From: CBDCXE01 sp965223725 [NCBI: Nitrospinota bacterium]
GTDB lineage: Bacteria > Nitrospinota_A > UBA7883
Assembly (NCBI GenBank): GCA_965223725.1
Contig: CBDCXE010000001.1
Coordinates: 1-64,000, forward strand
Length of the DNA stretch: 64,000 nucleotides
Direction of reading: 5' to 3'
Part shown: in pieces, positions 8,005 to 17,020 of the stretch
Layout: every line of letters starts with the position of its first letter
Numbering within the stretch: position 1 is the first letter of the stretch
Made by a program: the position numbers and the translations under genes
The notes under the pieces: generated by a model
Databases searched by the model: none
What the model was told of the DNA's origin: nothing
Seen by the model: only the letters and a program-made list of their open reading frames with translations

Positions 8005-9678
8005 ATGAATCAAAATGCCAATAAAATTAAATATTTCCTCTATGCCAGAAAATCTTCCGAAAGTGAAGATCGGCAAATTCAATCTATTGATGACCAAATT
8101 AATCGATTAAAAAAACTAGCTTATGAACATGGCTACCTCATTAAAGAAATATTGACAGAATCTCATTCAGCGAAAACTCCAGGCGAACGGCCAATCTTCA
8201 ATAAAATGCTTGATCGTATTGAAAATGGAGAAGCCAATGGAATCTTGTGCTGGCAGATAAATCGTCTGTCACGAAACCCAGTCGATAGCGCAAGGATTCA
8301 ATGGCTCCTGCAGCAGGGAATTATCCAATCAATACAGACAATAGATGGTGAAAGAAAACCAACTGACAATGCGGTGCTTCTCAGTGTTGAGTCTGGGGTT
8401 TCAAACCAGTTTATTCTTGACCATATGAAAAATGTCCGCCGAGGGCTTGAAAGTAAACTGGAGAAAGGATGGATACCTTGCTCTGCAAAATTAGGTTATT
8501 TAAACGAACCACATGAGCGCACAATTGTGCCTGATCCAGAGCGATTTCATCTTGTGCGTAAAATGTTTGATTTGATGCTGACCGGAAACTATATTCCTTC
8601 AAAAATATTGGATATCGCAAATAACGAATGGGGTTTTAGAACACGGAAAACAAGAAAACAAGGCAATCGCCCTTTATCCATGAGCGGACTCTACAAAATA
8701 TTCCACAGCCAATTTTATTGTGGAATTATTGAATATGGCGGAAAGCAATATCCAGGCAAACATAAGCCTATGATCACCACCGAAGAATATGATCGAATTC
8801 AAATGCTATTGGGGAGCAATGGAAGGCCAAGACCCCAAAAACATGAGCATGCTTTTACCGGAATCATTCGTTGCAAAGAGTGCGGTTGCTTTTATACAGC
8901 AGAGACAAAACAAAAAATGATTAAGGCAACTGGGAATCTGAAAAGTTTTACTTATTATCGATGCACTCGGAAGAAGGTCGATATTAAATGTATTCGAAGT
9001 GAACGCTTCACAATTGATGACCTGGAATTGCAGATTGAGAAGGAGCTCGAAAAGTATGAAATATTACCTGAATTTCTTGAGTTGGCTCTTGAAGGGATAG
9101 AAGCAAGTGCGGAGTGCGATTTACAAAAAAATAAAAAGCTTTCTGAAATCCAACAGAAAACCTTGAAGGAAACTCATAACCAATTGGATAATTTAACAAA
9201 AATGAGGTATAGAGATTTGATTGATGATAGCACGTTTATAAAGGAGAAGAACGAGCTACAAAAGAAGATTAGTGTCCTTGAAAATAAAATAAATAGATCA
9301 GATAAGAGGATGGAAACTTGTCATGAGTTAACAAAACAGTCTTTCAGGTTCGCTGCTTACGCTCGAAAAACCTTTTTAAAAGGAAGCCTACAAACAAAAA
9401 GAGAGATACTCACCGCTTTTGGTTTGAACCCGATGATTGATGGCAAAAAGCTGTTAGTTGAAGCGGTGGAATGGTTAGTGATAATCAAAAACGCCTATGA
9501 ACCTCTGGAAGAAGAATACGTAAAGTTAGGACTGGACAAAAAGCCCTTAAACAAAGGACAGAAGAACGCTTTAATGTCCATCCGTTCACAGTGGTGGACC
9601 ACTGTGCAGGATGTTAGGACCAATTTCATTAAAAAGAATGATGAAATCAAAATCCCTGATGTCATGACATTAAAGTAA
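8005..9678 (+). CDS. Large serine recombinase (site-specific integrase/resolvase)
   Basis: 557 residues. The N-terminal resolvase domain carries the catalytic motif YARKSS with nucleophile Ser17, and NRLSRNP at about 86-92. It is followed by the recombinase domain (about 155-270, with LGY and the AS.IL.IAN-like helix), a zinc ribbon (Cys290, Cys293, Cys320, Cys329) and a long coiled coil at about 375-440. This is the full domain set of large serine integrases, which move phages and integrative elements between att sites without resolvase partners. The gene is intact. It is the likely mover of the surrounding 4-9.7 kb cluster. The att sites were not identified with certainty (see 9698-9717). 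Confidence 0.9.
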   Translation: MNQNANKIKYFLYARKSSESEDRQIQSIDDQINRLKKLAYEHGYLIKEILTESHSAKTPGERPIFNKMLDRIENGEANGILCWQINRLSRNPVDSARIQWLLQQGIIQSIQTIDGERKPTDNAVLLSVESGVSNQFILDHMKNVRRGLESKLEKGWIPCSAKLGYLNEPHERTIVPDPERFHLVRKMFDLMLTGNYIPSKILDIANNEWGFRTRKTRKQGNRPLSMSGLYKIFHSQFYCGIIEYGGKQYPGKHKPMITTEEYDRIQMLLGSNGRPRPQKHEHAFTGIIRCKECGCFYTAETKQKMIKATGNLKSFTYYRCTRKKVDIKCIRSERFTIDDLELQIEKELEKYEILPEFLELALEGIEASAECDLQKNKKLSEIQQKTLKETHNQLDNLTKMRYRDLIDDSTFIKEKNELQKKISVLENKINRSDKRMETCHELTKQSFRFAAYARKTFLKGSLQTKREILTAFGLNPMIDGKKLLVEAVEWLVIIKNAYEPLEEEYVKLGLDKKPLNKGQKNALMSIRSQWWTTVQDVRTNFIKKNDEIKIPDVMTLK

Positions 9679-9697
9679 GGTGATCTTAATTTCGTAT

Positions 9698-9717
9698 GGC
9701 TAACTTGCCAATTAGCC
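9698..9717. repeat. Imperfect palindrome after the recombinase gene
   Basis: Arms GGCTAA (9698-9703) and TTAGCC (9712-9717) around CTTGCCAA, so the site contains the same AACTTGCCAATT core as the 6064-6086 palindrome. It is 20 bases past the recombinase stop, where att sites of serine integrases often lie, but it could equally be another operator of the XRE regulator. Confidence 0.4.
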
Positions 9718-9846
9718 GTGCGTTAGTGATAATCTCAATCAATGCTGATACTCAATGATTTACTTAAAATATGCTATTATCTCATCAATGCATATAGTTC
9801 ATTCCAAATACCCAATACTACTTAACAATGTTGTAATATCATCACT

Positions 9847-12360
9847 ATGGCAAACTCAAAAGAAGCAAAAGCTCGGATAAAAATAAATAAACTGCTAGAA
9901 GAATCTGGATGGAGATTTTTTGATGATGATAATGGAAGCGCTAATATTCAGCTGGAACCAAATGTAAAGCTCACCCAGAGTGATATTAATGCTTTTGGCG
10001 ATGATTTTGAGATAACAAAAAATGGGTTTATTGATTTTTTGTTGCTAGACAAAAAAGGCTTTCCTATCGTTGTTCTTGAAGCGAAAAAAGAGGATAAAGA
10101 CCCGCTAGATGGCAAAGAGCAAGCCCGTCGCTATGCACAAAACGAAAATGTGCGCTTCGTAATTCTTTCAAATGGCAATCTTCACTATTTTTGGGATTTG
10201 GAAAGAGGAAACCCCGAAATTATTACAGAATTCCCAACACAAGAATCGCTTGGCCATAGACAAGAGTTTACTCCTGATAACAAACGCCTGGTAGACGAGA
10301 AAGTCGGCGACGACTACATCGCCATCACACAAAGTCCAAATTATAAAAGCGACCCTCGCTATCAAGACGAGGATACAAGAGTTAGATACCTTATTGATAA
10401 TAATTTAAGGATTTTACGCCCATATCAAATCAAGTCGATTAACGCCTTGCAAAAATCTGCCGATGCAGGTAATGATCGCTTTCTTTTTGAAATGGCAACA
10501 GGCACAGGAAAAACACTTATCTCGGCAGCGATCATAAAGCTATTCCTCAGAACTGGCAATGCAAAAAGAATATTATTCTTGGTGGACCGCTTGGAACTGG
10601 AAGATCAGGCACACAAAAACTTCGTTGTATATCTTAAGAATGACTACAACTCTGTTATCTTTAAACAAAACCGCGATGATTGGAAGAAGGCAGAAATTGT
10701 GATCTCCACAGTGCAAAGCCTTTCATCACAGGACAAATATAAAAGGTTATTCTCACCGACAGATTTTGACTTGATCATCTCTGATGAAGCACACCGATCA
10801 ATCGGTGGAAACAGCAGGGCTGTCTTTGAATATTTTATCGGCTACAAATTAGGGCTTACAGCCACACCAAGAGACTACCTTAAAAATGTAGACCCTCAAA
10901 AATTATCATCAAAGGATCCTCGCGCCTGGGAACGCCGACAACTACTTGATACTTACACCACTTTCGGATGCCCAAGCGGTGAACCTACATTCCGATACAG
11001 TCTGCTTGATGGTGTTAAAGATGGATATTTGATAAACCCAATCGTTTCTGATGCACGCACAGATATAACTGCTGAGCTTTTATCTAAAAAGGGATACTCA
11101 GTGATTGCAGAAAATGAAGATGGTGAGGAGCAAGAAGAATCATTTTTCCAAAAGGATTTTGAGAGGAAATTCTTTTCAGAGAAAACTAATCAGGTATTTT
11201 GCAAAGCATTTCTTGAAAATGCCATAAAGGACCCAATAAGTGGAGAGGTCGGGAAAAGTATCATTTTCTGCGTAAGCCAAAAGCATGCTTCAAAAATCAC
11301 ACAGATTCTTAACAATATGGCGCATAAGTTATGGCCGGATAAATACAATTCCGATTTTGCAATGCAAATCACTTCAAACATTCCTGATACTCAGCAATTC
11401 TCAATAAACTTCGCCAATAACAATCTTAATGGGCGCACAAAGTTTCTGGAAAATTACAAGTCTGGCAAAACCCGTATCTGCATAACAGTCGGCATGATGA
11501 CAACTGGATACGATTGCCAGGATATTTTAAATATTGGTCTTATGCGTCCCATCTTCAGTCCGACAGACTTCATCCAGATCAAAGGGCGTGGAACTCGAAA
11601 ATTTACATTTGAATACAAAGATGAATATAGCAAAACCCACAAACAAGATAAGAAGCACTTCAAAATTTTCGATTTCTTTGCTAACTGCGAATATTTTGAA
11701 GAAAAATTTGATTACGATGAAGTTCTAAAACTGCCAACCTTCAAAGGCACTGGCGGTGAGGGGGGTGGCGTAGCTGTAAATATTGATGAGCTTGAAATAT
11801 TCGATCCTGACAAGGTAAAAACCTTTACTGAAACGCCAATTGGGATAGAAGGAATGAAGGTTGATCGCAAGCTGTTTGAGAGGGCAAAAGAACAGATTGA
11901 AAGCGATATTGATATAAAAGACGCGGTTGATAATGAGCAGTGGGATAAAGCGATTAGTATCGTGCGCGAAAAATATGAAGACAAGCCAGAGTTATATTTA
12001 AATCTTGAGAAAATCCGAAACAGTGAAAACATAGATCGTCGTATTACCTGGCGCGAGCTTCTGGAAAAAGTATTTGGCTTGATTGATACATTCAAATCAA
12101 AAGATGAAAAGCTGGAAGCTGAATGCGAGAAATTTATTTCGATCCACAAGCCAGAGAGTAAATATGTGCCATATATAAAAAATTATTTAAAAGCATATGT
12201 CACAGATGAGCATTTCCGAAACATAATCAACAACAAGCATTTTTCAGATTTGAATGTATACGCTGGCTTCCCGATGTCAGAATTCAAAAAGCTAAATAGC
12301 TGGCGTGAGAAAGTGCCGGAGTATGTGAAAAATTATATTTCTATTAACACGTATATATAA
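9847..12360 (+). CDS. HsdR-like type I restriction helicase/nuclease (orphan)
   Basis: 837 residues. The order is an N-terminal PD-(D/E)xK nuclease (Asp63, then Glu78-x-Lys80 in VLEAKKE), a RPYQ Q-motif at about 191, Walker A ATGTGKT at 217-223, DEAH box at 313-316, GLTATP at 336-341, helicase domain 2 ending near GRGTR, and an EcoEI-type HsdR C-terminal domain. Type I HsdR normally needs HsdM and HsdS to find and modify sites. Neither is beside it; only a truncated 118-residue companion follows 3 bases later. It may be a stranded remnant of a type I locus or a standalone defence nuclease. The reading frame itself is intact. Codon use is AT-rich like its neighbours. Confidence 0.85.
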   Translation: MANSKEAKARIKINKLLEESGWRFFDDDNGSANIQLEPNVKLTQSDINAFGDDFEITKNGFIDFLLLDKKGFPIVVLEAKKEDKDPLDGKEQARRYAQNENVRFVILSNGNLHYFWDLERGNPEIITEFPTQESLGHRQEFTPDNKRLVDEKVGDDYIAITQSPNYKSDPRYQDEDTRVRYLIDNNLRILRPYQIKSINALQKSADAGNDRFLFEMATGTGKTLISAAIIKLFLRTGNAKRILFLVDRLELEDQAHKNFVVYLKNDYNSVIFKQNRDDWKKAEIVISTVQSLSSQDKYKRLFSPTDFDLIISDEAHRSIGGNSRAVFEYFIGYKLGLTATPRDYLKNVDPQKLSSKDPRAWERRQLLDTYTTFGCPSGEPTFRYSLLDGVKDGYLINPIVSDARTDITAELLSKKGYSVIAENEDGEEQEESFFQKDFERKFFSEKTNQVFCKAFLENAIKDPISGEVGKSIIFCVSQKHASKITQILNNMAHKLWPDKYNSDFAMQITSNIPDTQQFSINFANNNLNGRTKFLENYKSGKTRICITVGMMTTGYDCQDILNIGLMRPIFSPTDFIQIKGRGTRKFTFEYKDEYSKTHKQDKKHFKIFDFFANCEYFEEKFDYDEVLKLPTFKGTGGEGGGVAVNIDELEIFDPDKVKTFTETPIGIEGMKVDRKLFERAKEQIESDIDIKDAVDNEQWDKAISIVREKYEDKPELYLNLEKIRNSENIDRRITWRELLEKVFGLIDTFKSKDEKLEAECEKFISIHKPESKYVPYIKNYLKAYVTDEHFRNIINNKHFSDLNVYAGFPMSEFKKLNSWREKVPEYVKNYISINTYI

Positions 12361-12363
12361 AAA

Positions 12364-12720
12364 ATGAATTCAAATTTAAAAAAGCATGAAAAAGATATAA
12401 AGAGGTTAGTTCAGGACGGCGAACATCTCTTAAAAGTTCTTTGCGGTTCAAATAAAAATCTGCTAAAGTTTAGGGAAAAATATGAGATTTGGTATTCAGA
12501 AGCTTACTATTTGATTAAGAGTATCTTGCCAGACAGGTTGAAAGATTTCGAATCATACTATGAAAATAAAAAAGGGTCTTCTTTAAGAGAAGCGCTAGTT
12601 TATACACCACCACGGTTTGACGGAAATAGATTACTCAATGCTACAAAACGCCATCAGCCTGCAGAACAGATAGACTATGCAAAATCACTTTATATCAATC
12701 AGCAGGAATTTGTCGGCTAG
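12364..12720 (+). CDS. Truncated companion of the HsdR-like gene
   Basis: 118 residues, starting 3 bases after the HsdR-like stop. The N-terminal about 100 residues (WYSEAYYLIKSILPDRLKDF and following YYENKK) resemble, from memory, uncharacterised proteins often encoded in type I restriction loci, which are much longer. The last 10 residues are antisense to the truncated translocase gene, so the natural C-terminus was lost at a recombination junction near 12690. Probably not functional as a full protein. Confidence 0.5.
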   Translation: MNSNLKKHEKDIKRLVQDGEHLLKVLCGSNKNLLKFREKYEIWYSEAYYLIKSILPDRLKDFESYYENKKGSSLREALVYTPPRFDGNRLLNATKRHQPAEQIDYAKSLYINQQEFVG

Positions 12721-13785
12721 GCTACCTTCAAGATCAGGGTTGAAATATTGCAGATGCGAAAGCTTGCGGATGAGGTCGCCCTGGCTATCGATGACGCACA
12801 AACCACACTCGCCAGCAATGGCTCTCCCAAGATCACCTTCTATCAGATGTTGTAAAAGCTGGGTCTTGCCATGACCTGTGCCACCTACTATATGGGTATG
12901 CTCAAAGCGGACTTCCTCTGGTAATGATATGGTGTATTGGTAGCGGAAGAACTCTATAAAAGGCGTTCCAGCCAGATATAGATCAGTTAGCTCCTGCGCT
13001 GACTGGCCTTTCATATCGGTCGGAAATATTGCTTTTCTGTCTGCGCCATAGCGCCCATCAGGATCAATACCAGAAACGCGCATAATGTTAGTGTCAAACT
13101 TTTCAAAAATGGATCTGCATAAACCTGCCTGTTCCAAATCATTGCCTGCATAAGTCGCTATTAACCTCTCTATAACTTCCGCAGGGTCATCCATCGTGTC
13201 GATAAGATCGATTGAAAATGATTGGCCGTCGTCATCCTCGTCAGATGAGCTGGCAAAACCGGGCGGAATATACCCAATGATGCCTGCGTATATATACAGC
13301 AGTTTGGTCCGCCAAATCTCTATGTAATAATCTTCGCGTTCGAATATGCGTTTTTGTTGCCTTAAATATCTGCGGATGTTTACTTCCTGCTCTATAGTCC
13401 ACTCGGCGGTCCAGTCGATAGTGAGTGGTTTCCATATCCCTTCAATATTCATCAACTCAAGGGTTAATTCATAAAACGGAAAAAGAAGATTGACGGATCG
13501 TTCAATGTCCGCCATTTCGCTGGCTTCAATGACAACATTGGCAGCAAATGTATTTATATCAGTTTTTGCAAACGCTGATTTTTCATAAAGAGTTTTACAC
13601 TCTTTGTGTAGTGCTATTAGTTCTTTTCGTTCTTTTTTGAGGGATATAGATTTTATGCTGGAACCGTTAAAGAATGCTCCGATCAAGGTAAAGAAGGAGA
13701 CAAAGAAAGAGAATATACCAGATACTATTTGGCTGAATGTGTCGGTTCCTTCATATCCAGCGCGGAAATCGTCTTTAAAACTCAA
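12685..13785 (-). pseudogene. DNA translocase (VirD4/TraD/HerA-like) truncated at its C-terminus
   Basis: About 366 residues from a probable TTG at 13785; GTG 13800 and TTG 13866 are alternatives, and no ATG fits. A membrane segment lies near the N-terminus (a Phe-rich stretch around residues 18-40). The Walker A motif is HIVGGTGHGKTQL, and CGLCVIDSQGDLI gives a Walker B-like strand. Translation stops about 35 residues later at LLIDIK, where relatives would continue with most of the ATPase domain. The break coincides with the end of the HsdR-linked gene on the other strand. It is a leftover of a conjugative or DNA-transfer module. Confidence 0.6.
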
Positions 13786-14140
13786 CGATTTCTTCGCCAC
13801 CAAAAGAGGCGGCCGCTTCCAATACGTTTTTAAAATTATTACACGCTTCTTTGACCTGCTCCTCAAGCGCCAACATCTCGATTATATCTTTGCACTCAAC
13901 CTGCTTGCCCTTTACCAAGTCATCCACCTTGATCTCAATTGCCATAGCCGCTCTGGATAGCATCCCCAACAATCCTGAGCCACGATCTTCCAAATTAGTA
14001 TAGAGCAAGGTGTTGCCCATCTTATATTTCGCAATATTATCTTTTTCCTCATCAGTCACTTCCGCCCGAGCTTTCAATATGAATTTCATCTTCCCGCCAA
14101 GAAGCCCTTTCTTTTGATCTCGACTTATAAGCAATTTCAT
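13775..14140 (-). CDS. Hypothetical protein upstream of the translocase remnant
   Basis: 121 residues, ATG 14140 with GGGAGAAT about 5 bases upstream. Mostly helical and charged, with a basic N-terminus (MKLLISRDQKKGLLGGKMKF) and an acidic C-terminus; no signal peptide or membrane segment. It overlaps the start of the translocase gene by about 10 bases, suggesting coupled expression in the original transfer module. I do not recognise the family. Confidence 0.55.
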   Translation of the reverse strand: MKLLISRDQKKGLLGGKMKFILKARAEVTDEEKDNIAKYKMGNTLLYTNLEDRGSGLLGMLSRAAMAIEIKVDDLVKGKQVECKDIIEMLALEEQVKEACNNFKNVLEAAASFGGEEIVEF

Positions 14141-14414
14141 TGCGATTCTCCCTTTATGTGTTGTCTAGATTTGTATATGCCTTGCGGTATGGCTATGCAT
14201 AGTGCAGACTAGCCTATGAATTGACATATTGCGCAGACCATAATAATTTTACTTGTCGTAATTTACAGCATAAAAAAGGGCAGGTCAAACTAATTATATT
14301 TATATTTCTGTGGTGCCAATTGAAGCTAAATATGCTTGATGGAAATTATACTAATTTAATACGAATGGGTTTGGTTCAATAAACTAACGGTGAAAATCGT
14401 AGACTAGAACGCTA

Positions 14415-15092
14415 TTATGGCTTTAGTGAAAATGGATTAAAGTTAGTATTTTTATCATAATGATCAATCCCTTCAACTCTTTTCACCTTGTGAACAACCG
14501 TATAAGTCACTGGAGTGAGGAGTGCTTCAATAATAGTTTTGATTAGCCAACCAGCGAGAATACCTTGTAGAAGGATATCGTTTGGTAAAACACCTCCTAA
14601 TGCTACTATGTAAAATACTGCAGTGTTGACAAGTTGTCCAACAATAGTTGAGGAAATTGTACGCAACCAAAGCAATCGACCATTTGTAATGATTTTTAGT
14701 TTTGCAAGTACATAATTATTCGAAATATCACCTAAAAATACTGCCAACCATCCACCTAACAAGACACGAGGTACTATTCCGAAAACAGTATCGTATGCCG
14801 TGGCATTTTGGAAAAACGATGCTGCAGGAACCAAAACAGCAATTTGGTAAAATACACCAGCAAGAATTGAGGCTAATAGTGTGTACCAAAGGACCTTTCT
14901 AGCTTGTGCATAACCATAAACTTCAGTAATTATATCGGAAATTATGTACGTAAATGGAAAATACAGAACGGTCACAGAAACCCCAAAGCCAAATATGGAT
15001 ACTATTTTTGCTGCAGTAGCGTCAGAAATAAGTTGGAAGGCTACATTGAGCACCAAAAGAAGGGTGAGTAGCTTGTATTGATTTGAGTGCAT
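14415..15092 (-). CDS. yhhQ: Queuosine precursor transporter (YhhQ/QPTR family)
   Basis: 225 residues from ATG 15092, or 228 from GTG 15101. Six hydrophobic segments occur, with family-like features: NVAFQLISDATAAKI in the first, FPFTYIISDIITEVYGY and ARKVLWYT in the next, and NYVLAKLKI with WLRTISSTIVGQLVNTAVF later. The family imports 7-deazaguanine precursors for tRNA queuosine. It lies 50 bases after a two-gene membrane unit on the same strand and may be co-transcribed with it. No preQ1 riboswitch-like hairpin was seen in that gap. Confidence 0.85.
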   Translation of the reverse strand: MHSNQYKLLTLLLVLNVAFQLISDATAAKIVSIFGFGVSVTVLYFPFTYIISDIITEVYGYAQARKVLWYTLLASILAGVFYQIAVLVPAASFFQNATAYDTVFGIVPRVLLGGWLAVFLGDISNNYVLAKLKIITNGRLLWLRTISSTIVGQLVNTAVFYIVALGGVLPNDILLQGILAGWLIKTIIEALLTPVTYTVVHKVKRVEGIDHYDKNTNFNPFSLKP

Positions 15093-15142
15093 TTGTATCA
15101 CTATAGCAAATATTGGATTAATTGGAAATCTTGCTGAGTCAT

Positions 15143-15796
15143 TTAAGATATATTTACTTTCAGTCTTGGGGTGAATTGAACCACTTTCTCAGAATCAAGT
15201 AGCTTTAAATTGTTGCTTATTTCTTTTGGGGCTTCGTGCAAGATAGCTGTCAACAGGGCATGGGATTGGGAAGCGGAAAGCTTTTCATAAAAATCAGCTA
15301 TACCTTCACCTTTCTGGTTGCCGCGATAAGCGAGCGTATATCGATTATCGTCCTGGTCTAGGCTATCCTCTTTCTGAAATTGATAGAAAATATATGGAAC
15401 TTCATGCCATTCATACGGAAGCTTTTTCATCTGGACTAGTTCACCAGCTTTAATTTCTTTCTTGCTTTTATTACTCGCACGCTTTGCGATTTCTTTAAAC
15501 ACAAGAAGGTCATTTTCCAAATCCTCCTCTGATGCAGAGCTAGAAACCAAAAACAGATATTTAACACCTTCCTCAAAGTTATCCTCAACTGCTTCGCCAA
15601 AAGTATTGACTGGATCTTCTATTCTATGCGCCAACACAACTACCTGTATTAAGCCTTCCAGGTCTCGCTCAAAGACGCCAAGCTTTCTTACTGATACAAA
15701 TTTTGAAATATTATCTCGGTTGCGAATAACATAATATGTCATTACTATGGCTACTAGAAATGGAGTAATGGTTAAAATGTTAAGTATAATAGTCAT
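15143..15796 (-). CDS. Membrane-anchored protein of unknown function
   Basis: 217 residues. One N-terminal membrane segment (about 4-24) is followed by a soluble domain of about 190 residues. The segment VVVLAHRIEDPVNTFGEAV, then NFEEGVKYLFLVSSS, resembles, from memory, a domain with an N-x-x-x-G-V-K-Y signature seen in some accessory bacterial proteins; I cannot name it with confidence. Its start overlaps the stop of the four-helix membrane protein by 4 bases, so the two are translationally coupled and may form a complex at the inner membrane. Confidence 0.5.
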   Translation of the reverse strand: MTIILNILTITPFLVAIVMTYYVIRNRDNISKFVSVRKLGVFERDLEGLIQVVVLAHRIEDPVNTFGEAVEDNFEEGVKYLFLVSSSASEEDLENDLLVFKEIAKRASNKSKKEIKAGELVQMKKLPYEWHEVPYIFYQFQKEDSLDQDDNRYTLAYRGNQKGEGIADFYEKLSASQSHALLTAILHEAPKEISNNLKLLDSEKVVQFTPRLKVNIS

Positions 15797-16248
15797 TTGT
15801 TTTTAACGAATAATCCTGTTCGTACACCAGAGTAGAGCCAATAGGCTAATGCTAAAACTGAGAATCCTATTTGCAACCATATATAATTTTTGAATGGAAT
15901 TGGATTCGCAAATCCACCAGATGACATTACTGCCACATAGAAAGCAACTGCGTTTAAGAAGACAAAAATGAAAGAAACTAGTGTCCAGTTAAAGTCTTTA
16001 TTACCCACTTCTATTGGTTTAGAGTCTACAAGAGTGATCGCACTTCCCACCCATACTGATGTGGCGAAAAAAAACAACCCCCCATCCCCAAGCAATTCAA
16101 TATAACTTATACTGCCTTGAGTAGTAGGTTCTTGATCAGCATAGACTACAATAGCCAAGACCCATAACTGAAGCAATCCTCCAACCACAAGTACCAATGT
16201 AAATGATACGAACCTTCCAAGTTGCATAAACAACACCACAATATTCAA
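15793..16248 (-). CDS. Four-helix membrane protein of unknown function
   Basis: 151 residues with four predicted membrane helices (about 13-36, 53-71, 89-110, 121-142) and short loops, ending in FVKNK. It is the first gene of a minus-strand unit with the membrane-anchored protein at 15143 and perhaps yhhQ. Upstream lies a promoter-like AT-rich stretch that includes the palindrome TTGTATATATACAA at 16289-16302. The family is not recognised. Confidence 0.55.
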   Translation of the reverse strand: MNIVVLFMQLGRFVSFTLVLVVGGLLQLWVLAIVVYADQEPTTQGSISYIELLGDGGLFFFATSVWVGSAITLVDSKPIEVGNKDFNWTLVSFIFVFLNAVAFYVAVMSSGGFANPIPFKNYIWLQIGFSVLALAYWLYSGVRTGLFVKNK

Positions 16249-16446
16249 TTAATAATTTGACCAGTTATTCTGCAATTGCTTTTGCACCTTGTATATATAC
16301 AAAATCCTTTAATAATGCAATATAATTTAGCGGCTAGTATCAGTAGCATGAGTATTCTTAAATTGTGAAAAAAATGACTATTATGAATTCATGACCAAAG
16401 GCTTGGGACATTCTCTATTTTACTCCTCCGTGCTATAGTTAATGCA

Positions 16447-17020
16447 ATGAAATACCTGAAAAAATTAGATATTAAGTTGGTTGAGGGAGAATATAAAAAT
16501 CCGCTAAAAAGCCAAGTCCGCTTTTCAGAACAGATATACAATGTCTTCTAGGATATCAAAGATCACTCACAAGAAACTTTAATAGGCGTACATCTCACTC
16601 CAGAACTTACAGCCAGAAATTATGATGTAATTACGGTTAGTGGGAAAAGAGGATGCGTATGTAATTCCGCATGCAATTTTCGAGCGAGTCCTGTTCTCAA
16701 AACCTCGCTATTTCATTTTGATTCATAACCACCCTGGAGGTAATCCAAATCCCAGTGAAAGTGATAAAGAAATAATGAAAATAATTGGAGAGGGCACAAG
16801 AACTTTACAGCCTCAGTTTCTAGATTTCATCATTGTTGGTGATCTCAAAAAGAGGAAATCATATTGGAGTATTTTTGAAGAAATGGAAGGTTGTGAATAT
16901 GGCCTAGGGTGGTTCAAGGGGTATAAGAATTGTTTGTATCTGATATATAGACCTTACTATTTTAATGAATATGATCTAAGCCAACCATCGATTATTTTTA
17001 TATTCCCCTTCCTTGGATAA
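16447..17020 (+). pseudogene. JAB/RadC-like metalloprotein gene with nonsense and frameshift
   Basis: ATG 16447 opens a frame (MKYLKKLDIKLVEGEY) that hits an amber stop at 16549 after 34 codons, then continues in frame with DIKDHSQETLIGVHLTP. Near the G3 at 16642-16644 the frame shifts by one base: with two G it reads VSGKEDAYVIPHAIFERV. The JAMM signature follows (HNHPGG, then PNPSESD). RadC's N-terminal helix-hairpin-helix region is absent. Such short JAB proteins accompany mobile and defence loci. Two independent lesions make it a likely pseudogene, but the amber and the shift should be checked in reads. The tail past about 16890 is probably not native and overlaps the convergent regulator gene. 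Confidence 0.6.

Noticed and set aside
16289-16302. AT palindrome TTGTATATATACAA as an operator
   Set aside because: Pure AT palindromes are expected by chance in such AT-rich DNA, and no second copy is linked to a regulator.
16549-16551. TAG in the JAB-like gene as a readthrough codon
   Set aside because: No other in-frame TAG recoding is seen in the window, and the same gene carries a frameshift, so inactivation is simpler.
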